Source of the DNA: Tannerella sp.
Lineage (GTDB): Bacteria; Bacteroidota; Bacteroidia; Bacteroidales; Tannerellaceae
Direction of reading: 5' to 3'
DNA: 7,888 bases
Assembly (NCBI GenBank): GCA_031288935.1
Contig: JAITQL010000019.1
Coordinates: 1-7,888 of the forward strand
Position 1 is the first letter of the stretch. Every line of letters begins with the position of its first letter. The notes below the pieces were generated by a model. The model was not told the DNA's origin, ran no database searches, and saw nothing but the letters and a program-made list of their open reading frames with translations. Positions 1 through 7,400 of the stretch are shown in pieces. A program made the translations under genes and the position numbers.

Positions 1-59
1 GTCCCGTCAAGGGTTGCCGTCCGCATGTATTTTGGGAAATTAAACGTCACAGTCATCAT
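1..59 (-). CDS. 5' end of an unidentified divergent gene (partial, runs off the left edge)
   Basis: Reading the minus strand from base 59, ATG-ATG opens a frame that stays open to the window edge (19 codons, beginning MMTVTFNFPKYMRT). The product is too short to identify. The case for a real gene is its position: a good Bacteroidota-type promoter on the same strand (96-127) would start transcripts near base 88, about 30 nt before this ATG. No purine-rich Shine-Dalgarno is visible, but that is normal for the phylum, where an AT-rich leader such as the one here is common. The first or second ATG, or the one at 26-24, could be the true start. The peptide resembles no signal peptide. This is an inference from promoter plus open frame; coding is not shown. 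Confidence 0.35.
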   Translation of the reverse strand, partial: MMTVTFNFPKYMRTATLDG

Positions 60-95
60 TCTGAACAAATAAAAAATCGTGAAAAATATCGGCGC

Positions 96-127
96 CAAAA
101 TTACGGAAAAGAAAACGATTCTGCAAA
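96..127 (-). promoter_or_regulatory. Bacteroidota-type promoter, minus strand
   Basis: On the minus strand TTTG (plus-strand 127-124) is followed after exactly 20 nt by TAATTTTG (103-96). This matches the -33 TTTG / -7 TAnnTTTG consensus used by the primary sigma factor of Bacteroides and relatives. It points left, toward the short open frame beginning at base 59. The surrounding 80-130 stretch is strongly AT-rich compared with the rest of the window. Confidence 0.55.
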
Positions 128-172
128 AAAAAGAAATGATATTCTTCCGGTGTTTCTTTTTTTGCACGATCG

Positions 173-284
173 CCGTCACAGCGAAGCCCTCCCGGGAATG
201 AAGAATGACGAGATGCCGCGCCCGTCATTCTCAATTCTCGATATTCAATTCCTCTGGATTGCTTCACTGCGTTACCAATGACGG
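173..284. repeat. Imperfect inverted repeat with an internal hairpin (REP/BIME-like)
   Basis: The left arm 177-192 pairs with 256-271 at 12 of 16 positions (core GCGAAGC opposite GCTTCAC), and an outer CCGTCA (173-178) matches TGACGG (279-284), with seven extra bases on the right side. Inside is a tight hairpin: AGAATGACG (202-210) opposite CGTCATTCT (223-231), a perfect 9-bp stem with a 12-nt loop. The right arm (GGATTGCTTC...CAATGACGG) resembles the widespread extragenic repeats built on a GAAGCAATCC core in many bacterial genomes. That resemblance is from memory. Copy number in the genome is unknown. Confidence 0.55.
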
Positions 285-489
285 GGTGCATCGTTTCTTT
301 CAGGAGGCCTGTTACCGCATGACAAACCGTGTCCGGGGGCATGTCTCCACCGGCAAGGCTGTCCCTGCAAACGACACCGCCGTCATAAGGGCGTTGCCCT
401 TCCATTATATATATAGTTCGACATGTGAAAAATATCCGGTTGATACAGTCGTTGCAAGCCCGAAAATCGGCGGCAGGGTTGCAACGGGT

Positions 490-510
490 GAATCTTGAAT
501 CTTGAATTTT
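490..510. repeat. 7-bp tandem repeat, three copies of GAATCTT
   Basis: GAATCTT at 490-496 and 497-503 is followed by a degenerate third copy GAATTTT at 504-510, a strict 7-bp period. The unit is one base shorter than the GAATCTTT unit repeated at 4340-4379. Because 7 is not a multiple of 3, the repeat reads as a repeating lysine/serine/phenylalanine-rich peptide in any frame, which produces spurious open frames through this stretch. Confidence 0.7.
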
Positions 511-620
511 AGATGCCGATAGCATATGCTGTTTACGGAGAGATCATTCATACCGCTTTTTTTGTTCGCCTGCAAAAGTAGACTGTTTATACTTCACGCG
601 GCATGGTTTTGTGCATTGCA

Positions 621-640
621 CCTGTCCCGCTGGGGACAGG
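621..640. repeat. Perfect 8-bp hairpin with a GCTG loop
   Basis: CCTGTCCC (621-628) and GGGACAGG (633-640) are exact reverse complements separated by GCTG. A second small palindrome, GTGCA-T-TGCAC (611-621), abuts it on the left, and ATTGCAC recurs at 654-660 on the right. There is no T-run on either side, so a classic intrinsic terminator is unlikely. It is more probably part of the repeat-rich gap. Confidence 0.6.
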
Positions 641-676
641 ATGTCGGTAGGAAATTGCACGTGACACGTCCGCCCA

Positions 677-731
677 AATCCCGCAGGGATGGTATGTATG
701 ATATGACCGGCATATCATCCCGGACGGGATT
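677..731. repeat. Composite palindromic element (TCCCGCAGGGA ... ATCCC-N4-GGGATT)
   Basis: AATCCCG (677-683) pairs with CGGGATT (725-731), GGGATG (686-691) with CATCCC (716-721), and 692-696 with 711-715 (one G-T pair): 18 pairs with a 2x3 internal loop. An alternative inner stem is perfect: ATGATATG (698-705) opposite CATATCAT (711-718) with a 5-nt loop. Each arm is itself palindromic: ATCCC-GCA-GGGAT at 678-690 and ATCCC-GGAC-GGGAT at 717-730. The layout and core match the larger element at 7757-7866. Function is unknown. Confidence 0.6.
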
Positions 732-836
732 CCGCAGGATGTTGCAGCATTCTTTTTCCACCGGCATGTGACAAAGGCTCCATTCCGATTTCTTCCAGCG
801 TCTTCCGGTCTTCGCGCGGCGTCCGATTACTTTTCG

Positions 837-867
837 TTCGCTATTTTCGACTTTCTTGTTATCTTTG
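837..867 (+). promoter_or_regulatory. Promoter of mfd
   Basis: TATCTTTG at 860-867 is an exact match to the Bacteroidota -7 box TAnnTTTG. The -33 partner TTCG (837-840) is one base off TTTG and lies 19 nt upstream. Transcription would begin about 7 nt past the -7 box, near 874, leaving a leader of roughly 16 nt before the TTG start of mfd. No operator or attenuator is visible, which fits a gene expressed constitutively at a low level. Confidence 0.6.
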
Positions 868-890
868 CAGCGGATTTAACCTATTGACAG

Positions 891-3800
891 TTGACGATTC
901 CTGATTTATTCATTGCATACGCTGCTCATCCGCAGGTACAGGTACTGGCTGCCCTTTGCCAAGACGCCCGAAACAGGCAGATGCTTGTAAAGGGTTTGAA
1001 CGGTTCGGGTGCGGCGATGACGATTGCCTCGCTTTTTATGAAGCGGGGCGGCGTTTTTTTGTGTGTTCTCAACGACCTGGAGGAGGCCGGGTACGTGTAC
1101 AGCGACCTGGTGCAGCTTGCCGGCAAACCGGTGCTGTTCTTTCCCTCCGCCTATCACCGGCACATCAAGTACGGACATACCGACCCGGCGCATACGATCC
1201 TGCGGACGGAAACGCTCGGCGCGCTGCAAAACGCCCGGCCCGACTGCCTCATCGTCACCTGTCCCGACGCCCTGGCCGAAAAAGTGCTGTCGAAGGAAGA
1301 ACTCCTGGCCAATACCTTAACGTTAAGCGTCGGCGAAAAGGTGGATGCGCTTTTTGTGGCCGACGTGTTCGACTCGCTGCGTTTTGAACGGACAGACTAT
1401 GTCTATGAACCGGGACAGTATGCCGTGCGCGGCAGCATCATCGACGTTTTCTCCTTCTCGAACGAATATCCCTACCGGATCGACTTCTTCGGCAATGAAG
1501 TGGAAACCGTCCGTACGTTCGACGTGGAAACGCAGCTGTCCATAGAAAAACTCCAGTCCATCTCCATCATATCCGAAGTCAGCCGCCGGCACGACCGCCG
1601 CATGTCGCTGCTCGACCTGCTGCCCGAAGACGCCTGCATCGTCACGCAAGACCTGGCGTGGTGCGTGGAGCGCATCGGCAGCCTGTGGGAAGAAACGCCT
1701 GTTCAGGGCGACGAAATGTCGTTCGCTTCCGTAGACGAAATGCGGAAACAGCTGGTCGGGAAAGACGATTTCCTGCGTTCCGCGCTTTCGTTCCGCCGCA
1801 TGGAGATCGCGGGCAAGGCCTTCGGGACGCCCGACGCGACGCTCGTCTTCGACACCGAACCGCAACCGCACTACCAAAAGAACTTCGACCGCGTCGGCGA
1901 ATCCTTCCGCCAGTACCTGGCTGATGGCTATACGCTCTATTTGCTCAGCGACAGCGAAAAACAGGCCGACCGCCTCCGCGCCATCTTTCACGACCGGGGA
2001 GACAGAGACCTCTCCTTCACGGCCGTAAACAGGACGCTGCACGGCGGCTTTGCCGACCATACGCTGAAGATGTGCATCTTTACCGATCACCAGCTCTTTG
2101 GACGCTATCACAAGTACAACCTGAAAAGCGACAAGGCGCGGAGCGGAAAAATCATGCTTTCGCTCAAGGAACTGAACCAGTTCTCGACGGGCGACTACAT
2201 TGTGCACATCGACCACGGCGTCGGGCAGTTCGGCGGACTGGTGCGCACCGAAGTGAACGGCCGGCTGCAGGAGGCCGTCAAACTGATTTACCGCAACAAC
2301 GACATCGTCTTCGTCAGCATCCATGCCCTGCACAAGCTGGCCAAATACAGAGGCAAGGACAGCGAACCGCCCGTGCTCAGCAAACTGGGCGGCGGCGCGT
2401 GGGAGCGCATGAAAGACCGTACCCGGAAAAAGATCAAGGACATTGCCCGCGACCTGATCCGCCTCTACGCCCGGCGGCGACACGAGCAGGGCTTTGCCTT
2501 CAGCCCCGACAGCTTCATGCAGGACGAACTCGAAGCCGGATTTATCTACGAAGACACGCCCGACCAGATGAAAACCACCGCCGACATCAAGGCCGACATG
2601 GAGAGCGACCGCCCGATGGATCGACTGATCTGCGGCGACGTGGGATTCGGCAAGACGGAAGTGGCCATGCGGGCGGCCTTCAAGGCAGTGGCGGACAACA
2701 AGCAGGTCGCCGTACTGGTGCCCACCACCGTACTGGCCTGCCAGCATTTCCGCACCTTTTCGGAACGGCTGAAGAACTTCCCCTGCACCGTCGATTACAT
2801 CAGCCGGGCACGCTCCTCCGCCGAGATCCGGACGATCCTGCAACGCCTCCGCACGGGCGAACTCAATATCCTGATCGGCACGCACCGTCTCGTAGGCAAG
2901 GATGTCGTTTTTAACGACCTGGGGCTGCTCATCATCGACGAGGAGCAGAAGTTCGGCGTAGCAGTCAAGGAACGGCTGCGCCGGATGAAGACGAACGTGG
3001 ACACGCTGACTCTGACGGCCACGCCCATCCCCCGCACGCTCCAGTTTTCCCTCATGGGCGCCCGCGACTTGAGCAACATCCACACCCCGCCGCCCAACCG
3101 CTACCCGATTCAAACGGAGGTGCAGCGTTTCCACCCGGACATCATCCGCGAAGCCGTCGAATTTGAAATGAGCCGCAACGGACAGGTCTTTTTCATCAAC
3201 AACCGCATCCGCAACATCCACGAGATCGAAGCGCTGATACGGCGCGAGGTGCCCGACGCACGCATCGCCACCGGACACGGACAGATGGAGTCTGAACAGC
3301 TGGAGAAAATCATCCTCGACTTTGTCAACTACGAATACGACGTGCTGGTATCGACAGCCATCGTCGAAAACGGACTGGACATTCCGAACGCCAACACCAT
3401 CCTCGTCAACGACGCCCACCGGTTCGGACTCTCGGAGCTGCACCAGTTGCGCGGCCGCGTGGGGCGAAGCAACCGCAAGGCCTTTTGCTACCTGCTCTCG
3501 CCGCCCCTCGCCACGCTTCCCTCCGAAGCCAGACGGCGCCTGCAAGCCATCGAACACTTTGCCGAACTGGGCAGCGGCATACACATCGCCATGCAAGACC
3601 TCGACATCCGGGGCGCAGGCAACATCCTCGGCTCCGAACAAAGCGGATTCATCGCCGACCTGGGCTATGAAACCTATCAGAAGATACTGGAAGAGGCTGT
3701 CGACGAACTGAAAACCGACGAGTTTGCCGAACTCTTCGCACCGGACGGGGATACGCCGGACGAGGGCGATGCCTACGTCCGCGAAACATTTGTGGAAAGC

Positions 3801-4238
3801 GACCTGGAACTGATGTTCCCGCCTTCCTACATCCCGAACGATTCCGAACGGACAGGCATCTACCGCGAACTGGATTCCATCGCCGACGAAGCCGGACTGA
3901 CCGCTTTCACCGCCCGTCTGAAAGACCGCTTCGGAACGGTTCCGCCCGAAGGCAAAGAGCTGATCCGCATCGTCAGTCTGCGTCGCCAGGCCAGGAAACT
4001 GGGTATCGAAAAGATCGTCCTGAAAAAGGGAGTAATGGTCGTGTATCTTCCTTCCAACTCCGAAAGCCTCTACTACCAGAGCCGCGCCTTCGGCAAGATC
4101 ATCGCTTACATCCAGCAGTATCCCCGCACATGCACCCTCCGCGAGCAGGGCAACAAGCGCAGCCTCCTCATTCAACACATCACCAGCGTCACCGACGCCT
4201 GCCGCTGTCTTGAAACCATGGAGAATTATGAACTGTAA
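891..4238 (+). CDS. mfd: Transcription-repair coupling factor Mfd
   Basis: Mfd is a cytoplasmic ATP-driven translocase. It binds stalled RNA polymerase, pushes it off the lesion and recruits UvrA for nucleotide excision repair. At 1115 residues it is full length for the family. A UvrB-like module covers about 1-330, with a degenerate P-loop near 34-42 and GQYAVRGSIIDVF at 175-187. The RNA polymerase-interacting (CarD-like) domain begins near 425 with GDYIVHIDHGVG (434-445). The superfamily 2 motor has Walker A GDVGFGKTE (K588), DEEQ at 683-686, then TATPIPRTL, and motif VI HQLRGRVGR (851-859). The translocation (TRG) region is around 889-925, and the C-terminal D7 domain, which keeps Mfd autoinhibited, ends the protein. 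All motor motifs are intact, so it should be active. The start is TTG at 891: an in-frame TGA at 885-887 rules out anything earlier, the next ATG (codon 31) would cut into the conserved N-terminus, and the segment ending YAAHPQV resembles Bacteroidota Mfd starts. Codon use is striking: TTA, CTA and TCA are absent from codon 146 to the end. Confidence 0.97.
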   Translation: MTIPDLFIAYAAHPQVQVLAALCQDARNRQMLVKGLNGSGAAMTIASLFMKRGGVFLCVLNDLEEAGYVYSDLVQLAGKPVLFFPSAYHRHIKYGHTDPAHTILRTETLGALQNARPDCLIVTCPDALAEKVLSKEELLANTLTLSVGEKVDALFVADVFDSLRFERTDYVYEPGQYAVRGSIIDVFSFSNEYPYRIDFFGNEVETVRTFDVETQLSIEKLQSISIISEVSRRHDRRMSLLDLLPEDACIVTQDLAWCVERIGSLWEETPVQGDEMSFASVDEMRKQLVGKDDFLRSALSFRRMEIAGKAFGTPDATLVFDTEPQPHYQKNFDRVGESFRQYLADGYTLYLLSDSEKQADRLRAIFHDRGDRDLSFTAVNRTLHGGFADHTLKMCIFTDHQLFGRYHKYNLKSDKARSGKIMLSLKELNQFSTGDYIVHIDHGVGQFGGLVRTEVNGRLQEAVKLIYRNNDIVFVSIHALHKLAKYRGKDSEPPVLSKLGGGAWERMKDRTRKKIKDIARDLIRLYARRRHEQGFAFSPDSFMQDELEAGFIYEDTPDQMKTTADIKADMESDRPMDRLICGDVGFGKTEVAMRAAFKAVADNKQVAVLVPTTVLACQHFRTFSERLKNFPCTVDYISRARSSAEIRTILQRLRTGELNILIGTHRLVGKDVVFNDLGLLIIDEEQKFGVAVKERLRRMKTNVDTLTLTATPIPRTLQFSLMGARDLSNIHTPPPNRYPIQTEVQRFHPDIIREAVEFEMSRNGQVFFINNRIRNIHEIEALIRREVPDARIATGHGQMESEQLEKIILDFVNYEYDVLVSTAIVENGLDIPNANTILVNDAHRFGLSELHQLRGRVGRSNRKAFCYLLSPPLATLPSEARRRLQAIEHFAELGSGIHIAMQDLDIRGAGNILGSEQSGFIADLGYETYQKILEEAVDELKTDEFAELFAPDGDTPDEGDAYVRETFVESDLELMFPPSYIPNDSERTGIYRELDSIADEAGLTAFTARLKDRFGTVPPEGKELIRIVSLRRQARKLGIEKIVLKKGVMVVYLPSNSESLYYQSRAFGKIIAYIQQYPRTCTLREQGNKRSLLIQHITSVTDACRCLETMENYEL

Positions 4239-4339
4239 GAATATAAACACAGAGCGGAGTTTGCCATACGGTAACAGCTATCCTGAAAGGAACGCCGCAC
4301 CCCCTCCTTGCGTTGAAATCCCCTTCATCTGCGTGAAAC

Positions 4340-4379
4340 GAATCTTTGAATCTTTGAATTCTTGAATCTTTGAATCTTT
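4340..4379. repeat. 8-bp tandem repeat, five copies of GAATCTTT
   Basis: Copies start at 4340, 4348, 4356, 4364 and 4372. Four are exact GAATCTTT and the third is GAATTCTT. The array ends 7 bases before the likely -33 box of the GH92 gene (4387-4390). Each unit junction creates a TTTG, the -33 consensus, but the nearest one (4377-4380) is 31 nt from the -7 box, too far to serve now. Short identical units like these are prone to slipped-strand gain and loss. The rest of the 4239-4443 gap shows no convincing terminator after mfd; only weak 5-bp stems such as 4261-4274 are present. Confidence 0.75.
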
Positions 4380-4386
4380 GGCTTTC

Positions 4387-4419
4387 TTTCGTGCGTATCG
4401 GGAAAAAATGATATATTTG
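4387..4419 (+). promoter_or_regulatory. Promoter of the GH92 lipoprotein gene
   Basis: TATATTTG at 4412-4419 is an exact TAnnTTTG -7 box. TTTC at 4387-4390 lies 21 nt upstream as a one-mismatch -33 box; TTCG at 4388-4391 with a 20-nt gap is an alternative. The predicted transcript start near 4426 gives a leader of about 18 nt before the ATG at 4444. This gives the gene its own transcription unit, separate from mfd. No CRP-like or two-component operator could be recognised. Confidence 0.6.
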
Positions 4420-4443
4420 TGCACTTCAAATAATACAGTCTGA

Positions 4444-7400
4444 ATGATGAATACAAGAAACAGATGCAGCGTTATGCTGTCGTTGCAGGGAAGGAGACTT
4501 GCTCTTCTGCTGCTGCTTTTCGTGGCCGTGTCGTGCCGGCACGGGGAACAAGTCCCGGCCGTGATCTGGCAGATCGGCGCGGCAGACCGGGGGACGGCGG
4601 AGTTTGCTCTTGCGCCGGACAACTGTCAGGATTTTCTCAAACACGATTTCGGATGGGAAGACCGTTTCTATCTGATCGGACGCTCAACGCCCGCCGGGGA
4701 CTGGCCTTTCATCCTGCCCGGACCGGCGGACACGTGGGGCGGTACCAGCGGAACGGCCGGATGGCGGACGCATGTGCTGAATATCCTCTTCGGCATGGAG
4801 ACTGTCCCGGAAAAGGGCGGCTGGACGTTGACCGTTGACATTTTGAACGGCAGCAGGGAGAATCCGCCCCTGTTCAAGGTCAGCGTAAACGGGCAGTCAT
4901 GGAAATACGCCGTTCCGGAGGGCAACGGCGACATGAGCGCGCAGACGGATACGGCGCTGCTGCATGTCGAGATTCCCCTTGCCGCCGGATTTATCCGCGA
5001 AGGGGGCAACGAAATCCGGCTGGCTACGCTCGAAGGATCGTGGCTGACCTTCGACTGCATAAGGCTGGAGGGGCCGGCGCAGGCGCGTTTGCAGGCGGTT
5101 CATCCGGCGGCTTATGTGCGAGGGGTGAAGGCGGCGGACTATACGGTTGCGACCGGGAAGGCGGAGACGGAGGCGCAGCCGTTGCTGGTGGATGTGGAAC
5201 ATCTGTCGGGCAGTCCCGTGCTCGCCGTCCGGCTGGACGGCGAATCCATTTTTGAGCAGACGCTGGAGCAGGGGCGTTACGTGCTGGAGGCGCCCATGCC
5301 TGCCGTCGCGGACAGTGTCGAAAGCAGCTACGCCGTGTACATCGACGGAAAGAAGGTGGCAAGGGGACGGGTGAAGCGGTCGCCGCAGTCGCCCGTTACG
5401 CCTGCCGATTATGTGAATACGCTGATGGGGACGGCTCATTCACGCTGGATGATCGCTCCCGGCCCGTGGATGCCTTTCGGCATGGTCAAGCTCAGCCCCG
5501 ACAACCAGAATGGGGGGTGGCAGGCAGGTTACCAGCCTTCGTTTGAAAGCGTCGGCCTGTTCAGTCACGTTCATGAGTGGACGATGGCCGGTCTGGGCAT
5601 GTTGCCCGTAACCGGGGCGTTGAAAATCCGCACGGGCGACCAGTCCGGCCTGATCCGGTCGGACGGCGCCTATCGCTCGGCGATTGACAAGACGACGGAG
5701 GAAGCGCCCCTGGGATATTACAGGGTCAAGCTGACGGACTATGACATTACCGCCGAACTTACCGCCACTTCGCGCTGCGGCTTCCAGCGGTACACGTATC
5801 CCGAAGGGGAGGATGCACGGGTATTGATCGACCTGAACGTCCCGGCCGAATATCGGTACGACATCCTCGAAGCGCACATGCAACAGGCGGGCGCCAGGCG
5901 GATAGAGGGCTTTTGCCGGCAGCACTCCGGGGAGGTATGGTCGCACGATGCGGATCAGGATTACACGCTCTTTTTCGTTGTCGAGTTTGATCGCGACATC
6001 ACCCGCTTCGGCGGCTGGTCGGACAGTACGCTTTCCGCGAACCGTCCCGTTGGCGGCAGGCGGCTGTCCCGTGCCGGATGCTATGCCGAATTTGACGCGC
6101 AGCCCGGCAATGTCGTGCAGGTACGTTCCGCCATCTCCTACGTAGACCTGGAGGGCGCGCGGAAGAACCTGGAGGCCGAAATCGCCCGTCCCTTCGGATG
6201 GGATTTCGAGGCCGTCCGCCGATACCAGTGCGATACGTGGAACGACCTGCTGGGGCGCGTCCGCGTGACCGGCTCCGACCGGCGGGAGAAGATGCGTTTC
6301 TATACCAACCTGTACCGCGCTTTTTGCCGCAACCTGTTCAGCGACGTCGACGGCCGCTGGGTGGACGCGACCGAAGAGGTGCGCCGCTTTTCCGATCCCG
6401 ACGCCGTGGCGCTGGGTTGCGATGCGTTCTGGAATACGTTCTGGAATCTCAACCAGGTTTGGAACCTGATTGCGCCCGAATGGTCGTCGCGCTGGGTGAA
6501 GTCGCAGCTTGCGATGTACGACGCCAACGGGTGGCTCGCCAAGGGGCCGGCCGGCATGGAATACATTCCCGTGATGGTGGGGGAACACGAGATTCCGCTG
6601 CTCGTGGGTGCCTATCAGATGGGCATCCGAGACTATGACGCCGAAAAAATGTTCGAGGCCGTCAAAAAGATGCAAACCACTCCTCCCGCCAGACCCGGCG
6701 GCGGTTTTGCCGGCAACCGCGACCTGGAGCCGTATCTCCGTTATCACTACGTTCCTTTGGGCAAGGGGCGCGTCTCCAACACGATGGAATATGCCTACGA
6801 CGACTGGGCGGTGAGCCAGCTGGCCAAAGCCCTGGGCAGGGAGGACGACTACCGGGTGTTTGCCGACCGCGGCGCCTGGTGGCGCAACCTCATCGAGCCT
6901 GATTCGGGCTATGCGCGGCGACGCTATCCCGACGGCAGCTGGGAAAAGGACTTTGACCCGTTCAAGTCCGGTGCCAACAGCGATTATGTGGAAGGCAACG
7001 CCTGGCAGCTCACTTTTTTCGTGCCGCAGGACGTGCCCGCGCTGGCGGAAGCCATCGGCAGACAGCGATTTATCGACCGGCTCACGTGGGGCTTCGAGGC
7101 CAGCGAGCCGTGGCGATACAATGCGCCGGGGGATCAGTACTGGGACTTCCCCGTGGTGCAGGGAAACCAGCAGTCGATGCACTTTGCCTTCCTGTTCAAC
7201 TGGGTGGGGCAACCGTGGCAGACGCAGCGCTGGAGCCGTTCCATCATCGACCGTTACTACGGCTTCGACATCGCCAATGCGTATCTTGGCGACGAAGACC
7301 AGGGGCAGATGAGCGCCTGGTTTGTCATGGCCGCGCTGGGACTGTTCCAGACCGACGGCGGATGCAGCGTCGAGCCGGTGTACGAAATCGCCAGTCCGCT

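Larger units (their letters stand above)
128..836. other. Long gap without a credible gene, made of repeat remnants
   Basis: About 700 bases between the two divergent promoters hold no open frame that looks like a gene. The frames that exist (for example minus-strand 525-40 and plus-strand 526-771) run straight through palindromes and tandem repeats, match no family I know, and the first also crosses the minus-strand promoter. What is visible is repeat structure: an imperfect inverted repeat (173-284), a TA run (406-415), a 7-bp tandem (490-510), a perfect hairpin (621-640) and a composite palindrome (677-731), each listed separately. I see no tRNA, rRNA or riboswitch. On the minus strand 580-573 reads TACTTTTG, a -7 match, but no -33 partner lies at the right distance. 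A small unrecognised RNA cannot be excluded. Confidence 0.6.

Noticed and set aside
490..510. CRISPR-like array
   Set aside because: Units of 7-8 bp are directly adjacent with no spacers, here and at 4340-4379; no cas gene is present.
40..525. Minus-strand open frame of 161 codons in the upstream gap
   Set aside because: It runs through the 7-bp tandem, the inverted repeat and the minus-strand promoter, has a low-complexity, cysteine- and arginine-rich composition, and matches no family I know. It is probably a by-product of repeat sequence, although it is the longest frame in that gap.
573..580. Second minus-strand promoter with a TACTTTTG -7 box
   Set aside because: The -7 match is good, but no TTTG-like -33 lies 19-21 nt upstream (the position reads ATGC), and the frame it would serve is only about 48 codons through repeat sequence.
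526..771. Plus-strand open frame of 81 codons before mfd
   Set aside because: It is built across the hairpin at 621-640 and the palindrome at 677-731, has no promoter in front of it and no recognisable domain.
1323..4250. 975-codon antisense open frame within mfd
   Set aside because: It is in exact codon register with mfd and exists only because the sense gene lacks TTA, CTA and TCA codons there. The sense frame carries every Mfd motif.
4291..4314. Terminator after mfd from AACGC/GCGTT
   Set aside because: Only five pairs around a 14-nt loop and no following T-run, too weak to call.
4239..4443. mfd and the GH92 gene as one operon
   Set aside because: The gap is about 200 bp, contains a repeat array and a good promoter of its own for the second gene, and the functions are unrelated.
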